DNA of 64,000 nucleotides from Corynebacterium amycolatum (GCF_016889425.1 NZ_CP069513.1:1488001-1552000), one strand, 5' to 3'; shown: positions 18,835 to 26,896, counted from the stretch's first letter. Program-made: numbers and translations. Notes: a model not told the origin generated them from the sequence alone.

Positions 18835-19224
18835 TACTGTTCTTAAGGAGTAGTCACGTTGCAACCCCCATTTTTGTATATAAATTCCTAAAATCCCAGG
18901 TCGCAAGGAAAGGTTTCTGAGAATTTCACTAATTTTTCCCCCTGTTGGGAACTTTCCAGTGTCTTTATCCGACGCGGGTGAATTCGAGGGTTTTGTTGTG
19001 CCGCGGTGCGCGGAGTCCATCCCCCTGGACTGCCAGGTTCACCTTCGGCGAACCTGGGTTAGCGATACTGCGGCATCGGCTGTCGGTTAGTTTATCGCAG
19101 GTTCGGCTCTATTTAATATCGTATTTTTCCAGTTGCCCCAATGGGGGTGAGATTTTCGGCGAACGCAAAAGGCGGACCTGGTGATGCGCTGGATATATGG
19201 GGGAGGTATCTTGTCTTATTACGT
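18835..19224. other. Divergent intergenic region ctaE/trpD with a UUCG-capped hairpin
   Basis: No gene is supported. The left edge holds the ctaE promoter. A hairpin at 19033-19057 pairs CCAGGTTC with GAACCTGG, with an inner CC/GG pair closing a TTCG loop. It has no T run. AT-rich TATTTAATAT near 19110 is a possible trpD promoter, which would leave a leader of over 200 nt. Confidence 0.4.
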
Positions 19225-19261
19225 ACATCACGGTGGGATTTTCCAGAAAGCCCCGTGATGT
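19225..19261 (+). promoter_or_regulatory. trpD leader hairpin I
   Basis: Arms ACATCACGG (19225-19233) and CCGTGATGT (19253-19261) pair perfectly over 9 bp. The right arm contains the ATG of the proposed leader peptide, so this stem could hide its start. Confidence 0.45.
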
Positions 19262-19284
19262 GGTGCATCTGGTGGGCGGAATAA
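19258..19284 (+). CDS. Possible Trp-rich leader peptide upstream of trpD
   Basis: ATG 19258 opens an eight-codon frame, MWCIWWAE, ending at TAA 19284, 75 bp before trpD. Three of eight codons are TGG, including a tandem pair, which is the hallmark of attenuator peptides for tryptophan genes. No strong Shine-Dalgarno is visible; GTG 19255 is an alternative start. The frame lies in a structured leader with alternative pairings. Function is inferred from composition and position only. Confidence 0.42.
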   Translation: MWCIWWAE

Positions 19285-19303
19285 CCAGCAGCACCTAGGT
19301 GCA
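19262..19303 (+). promoter_or_regulatory. Alternative hairpins in the trpD leader (possible attenuator)
   Basis: GTGC and CTGGT (19263-19273) pair with ACCAG and GCAC (19284-19294), covering the Trp codons. The same GCACC (19291-19295) can instead pair with the downstream AGGTGC (19297-19302). Because GGTGCAT is repeated at 19262 and 19298, the pairings exclude each other, as in ribosome-sensing attenuators. Only a short T-rich stretch follows, so the off-switch mechanism is unclear. Confidence 0.4.
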
Positions 19304-19358
19304 TTTGTATTAATAAAGTACGAGTACAGACTTGACTATCTAGTGGAAGGGAGTGGCG

Positions 19359-20426
19359 ATGAGCGAGATCGGCGATAAGAGGGCGGTCGAAAACTGGCGC
19401 CATGTTCTTTCCACGATTGGCGCTGGCCGCGAAGTTTCCGGTGAGGGCATTCGATTCGCCATGGATCAGATCATGTCAGGTGCTTCCGGAGACATCCAGA
19501 CCGCAACGTTTGCTTTCGGTCTCCTCGCCAAGGGGATTACGGCTGCCGAGCTCGATGCTGCGGCTGAGGGCATGCTTTCGTTTGCCCGCCCAGTTCATGA
19601 TCCACAGCTCGCCGGTGTTATTGAGCGCGGTGCAGTCGATATCGTCGGCACCGGTGGTGATGGCGCAAATACCGTCAACATCTCCACGATGTCCATGATT
19701 GTTATCGCGGCCAGTGGTGTGCCGGTGCTCAAGCACGGTAACCGCGCGGCTTCCTCGAAGTCGGGCGGAGCTGACATGCTAGAGGCCTTTGGCATCGACA
19801 TTGAGAACGGTCTCGTTACTTCTCCGGAACATCCGGACTTCTACGTGCGCTTCCTCTTTGCCGCTCGCTTTCATCCGGCCATGCGCTTCGCTGGACCGGT
19901 GCGTAAGGAGCTAGCGGTTCCGACAGTCTTCAACCTGTTGGGGCCGCTGACGAATCCAGCACGCCCGCAGGCAAGCTTGATTGGCTGTGCCTTCGAAGAT
20001 CAGATGGAGACGATGGCGGACACCTTCGCCCGCCGTGGTCAGCGCGCGTTGGTGGTACGCGGAAGCGATGGTCTCGACGAGATTACTGTTACTGGCCCCA
20101 CCAAGGTCTTTATTGTGGAAAACGGTGAAGTTGCCGAAGATGTCATCGATCCACATGACTATGGCATGGAGTACTCCGAAATTGACGCGCTGCGTGGCGG
20201 TGACCCCGCGTACAACGCTGATGTTGCACGTCGCATTTGGGCTGGCGAACTCGAAGGTTCGATTCGCGATGCAGTCATCCTTAACTCCGCCGCCGCAATC
20301 GCCATTTCGCGTGGTCTGGGTGGCCGTCCGCTAAAGGAAGCTATGGCCGACTCCATTGAAGAGGTCAAGGAAACGCTCCAGTCGGGGCTGTGCCTGGACA
20401 TCGTTACCGCGGCGATGAAGGGTTAA
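19359..20426 (+). CDS. trpD: Anthranilate phosphoribosyltransferase
   Basis: TrpD transfers phosphoribose from PRPP to anthranilate, the second committed step of tryptophan synthesis. The 355-residue protein has the GTGGDGANTVNIST motif (PRPP/metal loop), KHGNRAASSKSGGADMLEAFG and the NLLGPLTNPA motif of the family. ATG 19359 is chosen since AAGGGAG (19347-19353) lies 5 nt before it; GTG 19353 is an alternative. It stands alone rather than in a trp operon, next to ctaE as in mycobacteria, and converges with the nuclease gene, overlapping it by 4 bp. A structured leader with a Trp-rich frame precedes it. Confidence 0.95.
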   Translation: MSEIGDKRAVENWRHVLSTIGAGREVSGEGIRFAMDQIMSGASGDIQTATFAFGLLAKGITAAELDAAAEGMLSFARPVHDPQLAGVIERGAVDIVGTGGDGANTVNISTMSMIVIAASGVPVLKHGNRAASSKSGGADMLEAFGIDIENGLVTSPEHPDFYVRFLFAARFHPAMRFAGPVRKELAVPTVFNLLGPLTNPARPQASLIGCAFEDQMETMADTFARRGQRALVVRGSDGLDEITVTGPTKVFIVENGEVAEDVIDPHDYGMEYSEIDALRGGDPAYNADVARRIWAGELEGSIRDAVILNSAAAIAISRGLGGRPLKEAMADSIEEVKETLQSGLCLDIVTAAMKG

Positions 20427-22012
20427 GGTTCGCGTCGCGCTTCACGACGTGCTTGCTGCGCGTCAATTGCCCACTGAAGGTATTTTCCTGCGCCCAACCT
20501 GGGGTAGGAAAACTCGCCTCCGGTGGGCTTTATTCGTACCTCCGGGCGCTGCAGCCATTTCCAGACAATACTGAGTTCATCAATTGATGCTCCTTTATAT
20601 AAGGAGTCATCTGGAGTGACTGTTTGGGCTGAACTCTCCATGAGGTCGATGATGTAGCTCATATCCGCGCCACGCGGTGCGGTGCTGGCGCCGGCCAGCC
20701 TGCCATAGCGAATTTCCGCTAGGTGCCAGCCACCATTGCCATCGGGGAAAGCGGCTTGCAGAGATGGGATGGCGGCAAGCATGCTCAGGCGCTGCTGCTT
20801 ATCCAAGCTGATAATGAACTCCGCAGTGCGGTCACGCTGCACTGCCGTGCGTTGGAAGCGGTGTGCTTTGGCAAGTGCTGATATCTCAGCAATCATGTCT
20901 GCGATCTCGTCTGCGCCGGTGGTGGAGATCTGGGCGGTTGTTATCGCAAAGTCGTCGTTAAGTGCGGAGAACCTGTCGCGGATGGCAGTAGCGGTGTCGC
21001 GCGTGCGGAAAGGACCTAGGCTGCGGGCGTCGGTGACTGTTCGGCTAATCTTGGCAGGCCGACCGGGGCTAGCGGGGATGATGTACCAGCCGCGGGTCGG
21101 TTCGGTACGTTGTCGGTTGTAGGGCGGACGGAGTGCAGAGATCAGACGAGCCTCGCGGATTTCTGCTGCGAAGCCGTGCAGGCATTCGATGATCTCGACG
21201 CGTTCGGCTAGAGAGACCATTTCCGTAATCTTGCGACGAGAATCAGTGCCGTTGAAATACTGCAGAAGTCTACGTCGCAAATCGAGAGCTGTACCTATAT
21301 ATAAGGGGTCGTCATTTCTTGACCGAAAAACATAGACACCAGGGGTGTGCGGAGCTCGATCGGCAAGATGCCGTTTAGCACGAACCTCCGGAGCGACGGT
21401 CGGCGAGTAATGCACTAGCTCGGACGCTGTTTGTACTTCATCGCCGACTAGTCTCTCCATGAGGTAGTGAAGGACGTCGACGGTTGCGATTGCGTCGTCA
21501 AGCGCCCGGTGGGTGGGGCGATTCGGAGAACCGACGTACCGTGCGAGCTGTGAGAGCTTGAAACTGCCAACTTGTGAGCGGTCAAGGACGCGACGCGCCA
21601 ACGTGAGAGTGTCTACGACGCTGGGGCTTGGCCAATCTAGGCCCAAATCTGTGCAAGCCTGGCGGAGGAATCCAATATCGAACTTGGCATTATGCGCAAC
21701 CCAGACGCTTCCCCGAGCAAATTCGAGGAACTGAGTAATAACTGTGCCGAGCTGTGGGGCAGTTTCAACATCGGCGGTAGTGATGCCGGTGAGAGATGTG
21801 ATGTGGTCGGGAATCTCCATGCCGGGGTCGATGAAGCTGGAAAAGGTGCCAATTGTCTTGCCGCCACGGGTTTTGATGGCCCCAATTTCAATGATGTGGT
21901 CGTTCTTGGCCTTTAGTCCAGTCGTTTCTAGGTCTACGACGACAAAGGTGGTGTTGAAAAGAGAATCATCGACGGAGCCTTCGAGAGGGAAGTGCTGTTG
22001 TCCTGAATTCAC
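20423..22012 (-). CDS. DEDDh 3'-5' exonuclease fused to a GIY-YIG (UvrC/Cho-like) domain
   Basis: This 529-residue protein joins a DnaQ-like exonuclease to a GIY-YIG endonuclease-like module. The first 200 residues show the exonuclease motifs VVDLETTG (ExoI), VAHNAKFD (ExoII) and the HRALDDAIATVD (ExoIII, DEDDh). From about residue 215 the protein contains GVYVFRSRNDDPLYIGTALDLRRRL in pieces typical of GIY-YIG domains. A nuclease of this composition is a conserved neighbour of trpD and the NlpC/P60 gene in mycobacteria. A DNA-repair or replication-fidelity role is inferred. GTG 22012 has AGGA at 22021-22024 (8 nt). CGTCGTCAAGC (21493) and CGTCGTGAAGC (20439) sites lie within it. Confidence 0.88.
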   Translation of the reverse strand: MNSGQQHFPLEGSVDDSLFNTTFVVVDLETTGLKAKNDHIIEIGAIKTRGGKTIGTFSSFIDPGMEIPDHITSLTGITTADVETAPQLGTVITQFLEFARGSVWVAHNAKFDIGFLRQACTDLGLDWPSPSVVDTLTLARRVLDRSQVGSFKLSQLARYVGSPNRPTHRALDDAIATVDVLHYLMERLVGDEVQTASELVHYSPTVAPEVRAKRHLADRAPHTPGVYVFRSRNDDPLYIGTALDLRRRLLQYFNGTDSRRKITEMVSLAERVEIIECLHGFAAEIREARLISALRPPYNRQRTEPTRGWYIIPASPGRPAKISRTVTDARSLGPFRTRDTATAIRDRFSALNDDFAITTAQISTTGADEIADMIAEISALAKAHRFQRTAVQRDRTAEFIISLDKQQRLSMLAAIPSLQAAFPDGNGGWHLAEIRYGRLAGASTAPRGADMSYIIDLMESSAQTVTPDDSLYKGASIDELSIVWKWLQRPEVRIKPTGGEFSYPRLGAGKYLQWAIDAQQARREARREP

Positions 22013-22404
22013 GTCAATAATCCTATTCTGAGCGCTCCTAGTAGTGTTAAAACTGTGAAACTTGAGCAAATTGAGCTGCTACAAGCTGGAGTGTGACATA
22101 AAACACGTTTTGAGTTCGCGATAAAAATGTTCCGACCTTAAGGCGTTAAGTGTAAAGTTCTCGGCGGACTTCAAAATGCCAGGTAGTGACACGTTTATCA
22201 AACTGTTATTATTCCGCAATAGGGGGAGTGTCTAGTTGTAACAGCTTGGTAACGGTTTAGTTCTATCGATGGTAACAACCGGGCCTTGAGCGGTTTTCTT
22301 GGCAAGTGGCTAGACAAAACTTGATGCCATTTCGTAACCTTATCGAGACATTGAAACGGGGCCACTGAGTTGGTGCCGGTCATTGATAAGAAAACACAGA
22401 GCCT
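22013..22404. other. Promoter region of the riboswitch-controlled nlpC gene
   Basis: No gene is supported. The stretch contains four GTAAC words at 22238, 22249, 22272 and 22334, the first two as a clean direct repeat (see 22237). The nlpC promoter must lie between this repeat and the riboswitch at about 22405, but no convincing -35/-10 pair stands out. Confidence 0.4.
22237..22255 (+). promoter_or_regulatory. Direct repeat resembling an MtrA site upstream of nlpC
   Basis: TGTAACAG-CTT-GGTAACGG: two 8-bp half sites with GTAAC in register, spaced by 3 bp. This architecture fits sites described for the response regulator MtrA, which controls NlpC/P60 and Rpf-type wall genes in C. glutamicum. 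A further GTAAC follows at 22272. Confidence 0.45.
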
Positions 22405-22552
22405 TATCGAAGGTCCTGAGGGGCTAGGTAGTGAGAACCTCAGGGGATTCGAGCCGGGGACCCACCTCGAACCATGGGGTGAATCCCAAAGGGAAATCCC
22501 GGAGGGTAGGAAGTCTTCCATTCTTCCGAACCCGTCAGCTAACCCGGTCGGC
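22405..22552 (+). promoter_or_regulatory. c-di-AMP riboswitch (ydaO/yuaA class)
   Basis: The leader carries the class's conserved blocks: GGGGTGAATCCC near 22478-22489, and at the 3' end CCGAACCCGTCAGCTAACC (22526-22544) followed by GGTCGGC. The aptamer ends 30 nt before the nlpC ATG. No terminator hairpin with a T run lies in between, so control of translation, or a mechanism inside the aptamer, is more likely than attenuation. The class is known upstream of actinobacterial wall hydrolases. The 5' boundary is approximate. Confidence 0.85.
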
Positions 22553-22582
22553 TAAACAGGAAGATTTTGGAGTTTCAAAACA

Positions 22583-23161
22583 ATGGGCAAGCACCACCGC
22601 CGTTCTAACTTTGCACGCAACGCAGTCGCATTTGGCGCAACCGTCGCCGGCGTTACCGCTCTCGCAGTTCCGACCGCTAACGCTAACCCGCTGAACGACA
22701 TCCAGGGCGCACTGAACGGCTTCGATACCCCGCAGGTTGCAGGTCTGCAGGATGTTGTTGGCAAGTTCAATGATGTCGCAGGTGAGGTTACCTCCGGCAG
22801 CGTTGCAAACGTTGCAGCACCGTCCACTGGTTCGGCTATCGTCTCCGCCGCACGTTCCAAGATCGGTTCCCCGTACGTGTGGGGTGCCACCGGTCCGAAC
22901 TCTTTCGACTGCTCCGGTCTGACCTCCTGGGCATACCAGCAGGTCGGTAAGTCGATCCCGCGCACCTCCCAGGCGCAGGCTTCCCAGGGCACCGCGGTCT
23001 CCAGCCCGGCACTGGGTGACATCGTTTCCTTCTACTCTGGCGCTACCCACGTCGGCATCTTCTCCGGTAACGGCAATGTGATTCACGCTCCGCAGTCCGG
23101 CGATGTCGTCAAGGAAGCTCCGATGAACTACATGCCGGTTCACAACTTCGTCCGCTTCTAA
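22583..23161 (+). CDS. nlpC: Secreted NlpC/P60 peptidoglycan endopeptidase
   Basis: This small exported hydrolase cuts peptide stems of peptidoglycan (NlpC/P60, typically D-Glu-mDAP bonds). The 192-residue protein has a signal peptide (basic start, hydrophobic AVAFGATVAGVTALAV, cleavage near ANA), a linker of about 60 residues, then a C-terminal catalytic domain. The nucleophile is C110 in FDCSG, with H156 (THVGIF) and H168 (VIHAP). Start ATG 22583 follows GGAG by about 11 nt, and the gene is headed by a c-di-AMP riboswitch. It is followed by a second NlpC/P60 gene whose catalytic domain is very similar (SIPRTSQAQ is shared), suggesting duplication. Confidence 0.94.
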   Translation: MGKHHRRSNFARNAVAFGATVAGVTALAVPTANANPLNDIQGALNGFDTPQVAGLQDVVGKFNDVAGEVTSGSVANVAAPSTGSAIVSAARSKIGSPYVWGATGPNSFDCSGLTSWAYQQVGKSIPRTSQAQASQGTAVSSPALGDIVSFYSGATHVGIFSGNGNVIHAPQSGDVVKEAPMNYMPVHNFVRF

Positions 23162-23204
23162 TCTGTTTGAACGGATGACAAACTGCGGGGCTTAGATGCC
23201 CAGC

Positions 23205-23223
23205 AGAGCCTTGGCTCTTTTTT
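23205..23223 (+). terminator. First terminator of nlpC
   Basis: Stem AGAGC/GCTCT around a 4-nt loop with a run of six T. The stem is short but well placed 44 bp after the stop. Confidence 0.6.
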
Positions 23224-23237
23224 AATGAGGGGGGCAC

Positions 23238-23312
23238 TGAGGCGAGCGCCCGGGTGCTGACGCTATGTGCGTCGTAAAGCACTATGGGGGGCGCTCGCCT
23301 CATTTTTGTTTT
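23238..23312 (+). terminator. Large second terminator of nlpC with a CGTCGTAAAGC copy in its loop
   Basis: Perfect 14-bp outer stem (23238-23251 / 23289-23302, TGAGGCGAGCGCCC) followed by TTTTTGTTTTT. The 37-nt interior can fold again (GTGCT/AGCAC and GACG/CGTC) and contains CGTCGTAAAGC at 23270-23280. The elaborate interior is unusual for a plain terminator. Confidence 0.8.
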
Positions 23313-23477
23313 TGCCCTGTGGTTACGCAATGCGTGGAGTCGAAGGGCTATCCTGATTACTCCCTTTGGATACCCCTTTGTGCTGGCGGTTTGTCGGTGT
23401 GTTGTTCCGCGGCAAGACTGCTACAATTTGCTCGAATGCGTCAAGTGGTTTGATGTTTTGTTTTTCGGGGAAGAAAT

Positions 23478-24578
23478 TTGAATACACAATTTGAAAAGGG
23501 TTTGGATTTGTCGCGTCACCGTGCCTCTCGCCGTCGCCACAACTCTCGTCGCGGTGTAGTCGGGCTGACGGTCGTGGCTGGGCTAACCTTTGGCTCCGTA
23601 GGTTTGGCGCCGATTGCGTCTGCGCAGGATGAACAGCCAGCCCCGGATCTGGCTACTGCAGACGGCATTATTGCAGAGCTGGAGAAGATTTCTCGGGATA
23701 CCGAAGCGATTTCGGAGGAAGTTACCGAGCTGGATTCTCAGGTTCAGGCCAAGGAAGAGGAACTCCGGCACGCCGAGGGGGAGCTGAAGCGCTCTGAGGA
23801 TCAGGTTCTCCGAGCACAGGATGACCTCAAGGCGCTCTCTGGCGAGATTTCCTACTTCGCGAAGAAGCGGATGCGTGGTGAAATCGTCGACCCGTTGTCG
23901 GCCGCACTGGGATCTGCCAGTGCTCAGGACGCTATCGACCGTACCGGTTACATCAATAAGATGTTCCGCGACAACGATGAAGTCGTCAGCCGTGCGGTGC
24001 AAGCCCGTAAGGATGCCGAGGAGGGTAAGGTCAATGCGCTGCGTCTGCAGGGAGATATCCGCAAGCAGCTCGATGGTCTGGCTAAGCGTCGCGATGATTT
24101 GGACAAGCGCAGCGCTGAATTTGATGAGCGCGCCGAGCATGTCAAGTCCATGGTTGATGCGCTGAGCCCCGAACAGCGGGAAATCTGGATTTCCAAGAAC
24201 AACCCAATTACCGAAGGGCTGGATAAACTGCTCGGATCTTCCGCCGCAGTTGATGCCGCGATGTCGAAGCTGGGTTCCCCGTACTCGTGGGGAGCTGCTG
24301 GTCCCTCCGCATTCGACTGTTCCGGTCTGATGTACTGGGCGTACCAGCAGATTGGTAAGTCCATTCCGCGTACTTCGCAGGCACAGCTCGCCGGTGGCAC
24401 CCCGGTAAGCCGTGACCAGCTGCAGCCAGGTGACATCATCGGTTACTACCCGGGCATTACCCACGTAGGCATGTACATCGGCAATGGTCAGATTGTCCAT
24501 GCTTCCGACTACGGCATTCCGGTCCAGGTCGTTTCCATCGACCAGGGCGGCCCGTACCAAGGCGCTGTCCGCTTCTAA
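23478..24578 (+). CDS. Secreted coiled-coil NlpC/P60 endopeptidase (RipA/RipC-like)
   Basis: This 366-residue wall hydrolase has a signal peptide (LTVVAGLTFGSVGLAPIASAQ split near residues 30-50). A long alpha-helical coiled coil follows (about residues 65-235, rich in Glu/Lys/Arg heptads), then a C-terminal NlpC/P60 domain with C281 (FDCSG), H329 (THVGMY) and H341 (IVHAS). Coiled-coil P60 enzymes of this kind are controlled by division proteins in actinobacteria; here that is inferred. Start TTG 23478 follows GGGGAAG closely and no better ATG exists in frame upstream of the signal sequence. It lies just before pimB', matching the conserved mycobacterial order. Confidence 0.92.
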   Translation: MNTQFEKGLDLSRHRASRRRHNSRRGVVGLTVVAGLTFGSVGLAPIASAQDEQPAPDLATADGIIAELEKISRDTEAISEEVTELDSQVQAKEEELRHAEGELKRSEDQVLRAQDDLKALSGEISYFAKKRMRGEIVDPLSAALGSASAQDAIDRTGYINKMFRDNDEVVSRAVQARKDAEEGKVNALRLQGDIRKQLDGLAKRRDDLDKRSAEFDERAEHVKSMVDALSPEQREIWISKNNPITEGLDKLLGSSAAVDAAMSKLGSPYSWGAAGPSAFDCSGLMYWAYQQIGKSIPRTSQAQLAGGTPVSRDQLQPGDIIGYYPGITHVGMYIGNGQIVHASDYGIPVQVVSIDQGGPYQGAVRF

Positions 24579-24631
24579 CTAGCGGCAGGTGACTTCGCGT
24601 CTTTTTAGTCAAGGTAGATAAACTCGACTCC

Positions 24632-25786
24632 ATGTCTGCGCGCGTACTGCTCATTACGAATGACTTCCCGCCTCGCGATGGTGGAATCGAGTCCTACCTG
24701 CGCGATTTCTGTGCTCGTTTGGATCCAGAGAACCTCGTAGTCCTCGCATCCTCGCGAGCTTCCAAAGAAAAGCTCCGCGCCTACGACGAGTCGCTACCGT
24801 ACCGTGTTTACCGCATGCGTGATTCCGTGCTGCTGCCACTGCCGCACGTAGCTCGTCGCGCCGCTCAGATCATTCGCGCCGAACGCATTGACACCGTCTG
24901 GTTTGGTGCCGCCGCGCCACTTGGTTTGCTTGCCGACGCATGTCGTCGCGCAGGTGCTACCCGCATCGTTGCTACCACTCACGGACATGAAGTGGGCTGG
25001 TCGATGCTGCCATTGGCTCGCCAGATGCTGGGGCGAATTGGTAAGAACTCCGATGTTGTGACCTATATTTCCCGCTACACCCGTGGTCGTTTTGCGACAG
25101 CCTTTGGCCCGCAAACAGCGTTTGAACACCTGCCTTCTGGTGTCGATATCGAGAGGTTTTCCCCGGACCCCGAGGCGGGACAGAAGATCCGGCAGCACCA
25201 CGGAATTGGTGAGTCCCAGCCGCTTATCGTCTGTATTTCTCGGCTAGTGCGCCGCAAAGGGCAAGATATGCTGATTCGCAGCATGCCTAAGGTTCTTGAG
25301 CAGCACCCAGGTGCCAGATTGCTGATTGTGGGCGTCGGTCCGTTGAATCGAGAGTTGGAAAAGCTGGCAGCAAAGCTTGGGGTCTCCGAGCAGGTCATTT
25401 TTGTCGGCAAGGTCTCCTATGATGATCTCCCCGCCTATTACAATGCAGCCAGCGTTTTCGCCATGCCCGCCCGAACCCGAGGCCGTGGCCTCGATGTAGA
25501 AGGCCTCGGCATTGTCTACTTGGAAGCACAGGCCTGCGGTGTCCCTGTCATAGCTGGCAAGTCTGGTGGCGCCCCGGAGACAGTTATCGATGGTGAAACT
25601 GGCATCGTTGTCGACGGGGTCTCGCAGCGCAGCGTCGCCACCGGACTGGTTGAAATTTTGGATGATCCGGAGCGCGCGGCGGCGATGGGAGCCTGTGGTC
25701 GGGAGCATGTTGTGCAGTCGTGGACCTGGGAGGTCATGGCTGCTCGGGCTCGCCGAATTCTCCGAACCTGCGCAATCCCTTTATAA
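24632..25786 (+). CDS. pimB: GDP-mannose-dependent phosphatidylinositol monomannoside mannosyltransferase (PimB')
   Basis: PimB' adds the second mannose in phosphatidylinositol mannoside synthesis on the cytoplasmic face, feeding lipomannan and lipoarabinomannan. The 384-residue GT4 enzyme has the N-terminal glycine-rich loop (PPRDGGIESYL), the acceptor-side THGHEVGW, and the nucleotide-sugar motif around LGIVYLEAQACGVPV with the conserved E residues. ATG 24632 has no Shine-Dalgarno; TAAACT (24619-24624) lies 7 nt upstream, suggesting a leaderless mRNA. Its stop codon overlaps the -10 box of glk. It works upstream of MptA, which is encoded 8 kb away. Confidence 0.93.
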   Translation: MSARVLLITNDFPPRDGGIESYLRDFCARLDPENLVVLASSRASKEKLRAYDESLPYRVYRMRDSVLLPLPHVARRAAQIIRAERIDTVWFGAAAPLGLLADACRRAGATRIVATTHGHEVGWSMLPLARQMLGRIGKNSDVVTYISRYTRGRFATAFGPQTAFEHLPSGVDIERFSPDPEAGQKIRQHHGIGESQPLIVCISRLVRRKGQDMLIRSMPKVLEQHPGARLLIVGVGPLNRELEKLAAKLGVSEQVIFVGKVSYDDLPAYYNAASVFAMPARTRGRGLDVEGLGIVYLEAQACGVPVIAGKSGGAPETVIDGETGIVVDGVSQRSVATGLVEILDDPERAAAMGACGREHVVQSWTWEVMAARARRILRTCAIPL

Positions 25787-25787
25787 T
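25782..25787 (+). promoter_or_regulatory. TATAAT -10 box of glk overlapping the pimB' stop codon
   Basis: A perfect TATAAT contains the pimB' TAA (25784-25786) and is followed by 8 nt and the glk ATG. Transcription should start at or next to the A of ATG. Confidence 0.7.
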
Positions 25788-25795
25788 CAACTGTT

Positions 25796-26809
25796 ATGTC
25801 CACCGATATTCCGATTCATCCGAGCTCAGACGAGTCCGCCGCCGCTGATTGCCCGGCTATCGGTTTTGATATTGGTGGAACAAACCTGCGCGCTGCAGTT
25901 ATCAGCGCTGATGGGCAGGTGTTGTATCGAGTTCAGACTAGTTCTGACGGCAGTGTGGATGCCATTGAACGTGGCATTGTTCAGACATCCGAGCGCTTGG
26001 TTGAACGTTTTCCAGATGTCAGCGCCATCGGTTTAGCTGTAGCTGGTTTTTTGGATTCTGACCGCCAGACGGTTCGGTTCGCCCCGCATCTGCCGTGGCG
26101 CGATGCGAATGTCGTCAAGCGTTTATCCTTGCTTCTCCCGTGCCCTCTGCAGCTTGAGCACGATGCCAACTCGGCCGCCTGGGGCGAGTATCGCTTTGGT
26201 GCGGCTCGCGGTGCGGATAATTGGGTGCTGTTTGCGCTGGGTACGGGAATCGGTGGCGCGATGATGCGGGGTGGTGAGATTTACCGGGGCGCGTACGGCA
26301 CGGCGCCGGAATTCGGCCACCTCACCGTTGTGCCGGAGGGTCGTCCCTGCTCCTGCGGAAAGCGTGGTTGCTTGGAGCGTTACTGCTCGGGTACGGCGCT
26401 GGTTACCACAGCTCAGGAGCTCTCTGAATCCGGCCGCTACTTCTCGCGGCTTACCGACGGGCTCGTGGCCGGCTCGGTAACTGGTACCGATGTCGTCTCG
26501 GCTGCTAGGCAGGGGGATGAATTGGCTCTGGCTGCGATTGATGACTTTGCTACCTGGCTCGGGCGTGGTTTGTCGATGGTGGGCGATGTCTTTGATCCGG
26601 AATTGATTGTCATCGGTGGCGGTGTTGCCTCGGCGTCTGATTTATACCTGGACAAGGCCAAGGCCGAGTTTGCCCGCAATCTCACCGGTGCTGGCTATCG
26701 TCCGGTAGCGGATGTGCGGGTCGCTGAACTGGGTGCCGATGCCGGGTTGATTGGTGCAGCGGATATTGCGCGCAGCGTCGTGGCTGCCGAGGGTGCGGCA
26801 TCGTCGTAA
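25796..26809 (+). CDS. glk: ROK-family glucokinase
   Basis: This 337-residue cytoplasmic kinase phosphorylates glucose (ATP-dependent glucokinase of the ROK family). It has the N-terminal phosphate loop GFDIGGTNLRA, the GTGIGGAMM loop, and the ROK signature with EFGHLTV followed by zinc ligands CSCGKRGCLE. ATG 25796 follows a TATAAT by 8 nt and has no Shine-Dalgarno, so it is probably translated from a leaderless mRNA. The last codons (Ser-Ser-stop) form part of a CGTCGTAAAGC site at 26802-26812. The neighbours (pimB', an acyltransferase) are those of the corynebacterial glk locus. Confidence 0.92.
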   Translation: MSTDIPIHPSSDESAAADCPAIGFDIGGTNLRAAVISADGQVLYRVQTSSDGSVDAIERGIVQTSERLVERFPDVSAIGLAVAGFLDSDRQTVRFAPHLPWRDANVVKRLSLLLPCPLQLEHDANSAAWGEYRFGAARGADNWVLFALGTGIGGAMMRGGEIYRGAYGTAPEFGHLTVVPEGRPCSCGKRGCLERYCSGTALVTTAQELSESGRYFSRLTDGLVAGSVTGTDVVSAARQGDELALAAIDDFATWLGRGLSMVGDVFDPELIVIGGGVASASDLYLDKAKAEFARNLTGAGYRPVADVRVAELGADAGLIGAADIARSVVAAEGAASS

Positions 26810-26896
26810 AGCGTCAATTGGGGGATTGTAGGGGAATTCGCCCGCGAAAAGGTGGGGAATGGCTGCGGAGATGGATCGCCGGGCCACGTGAACCTG

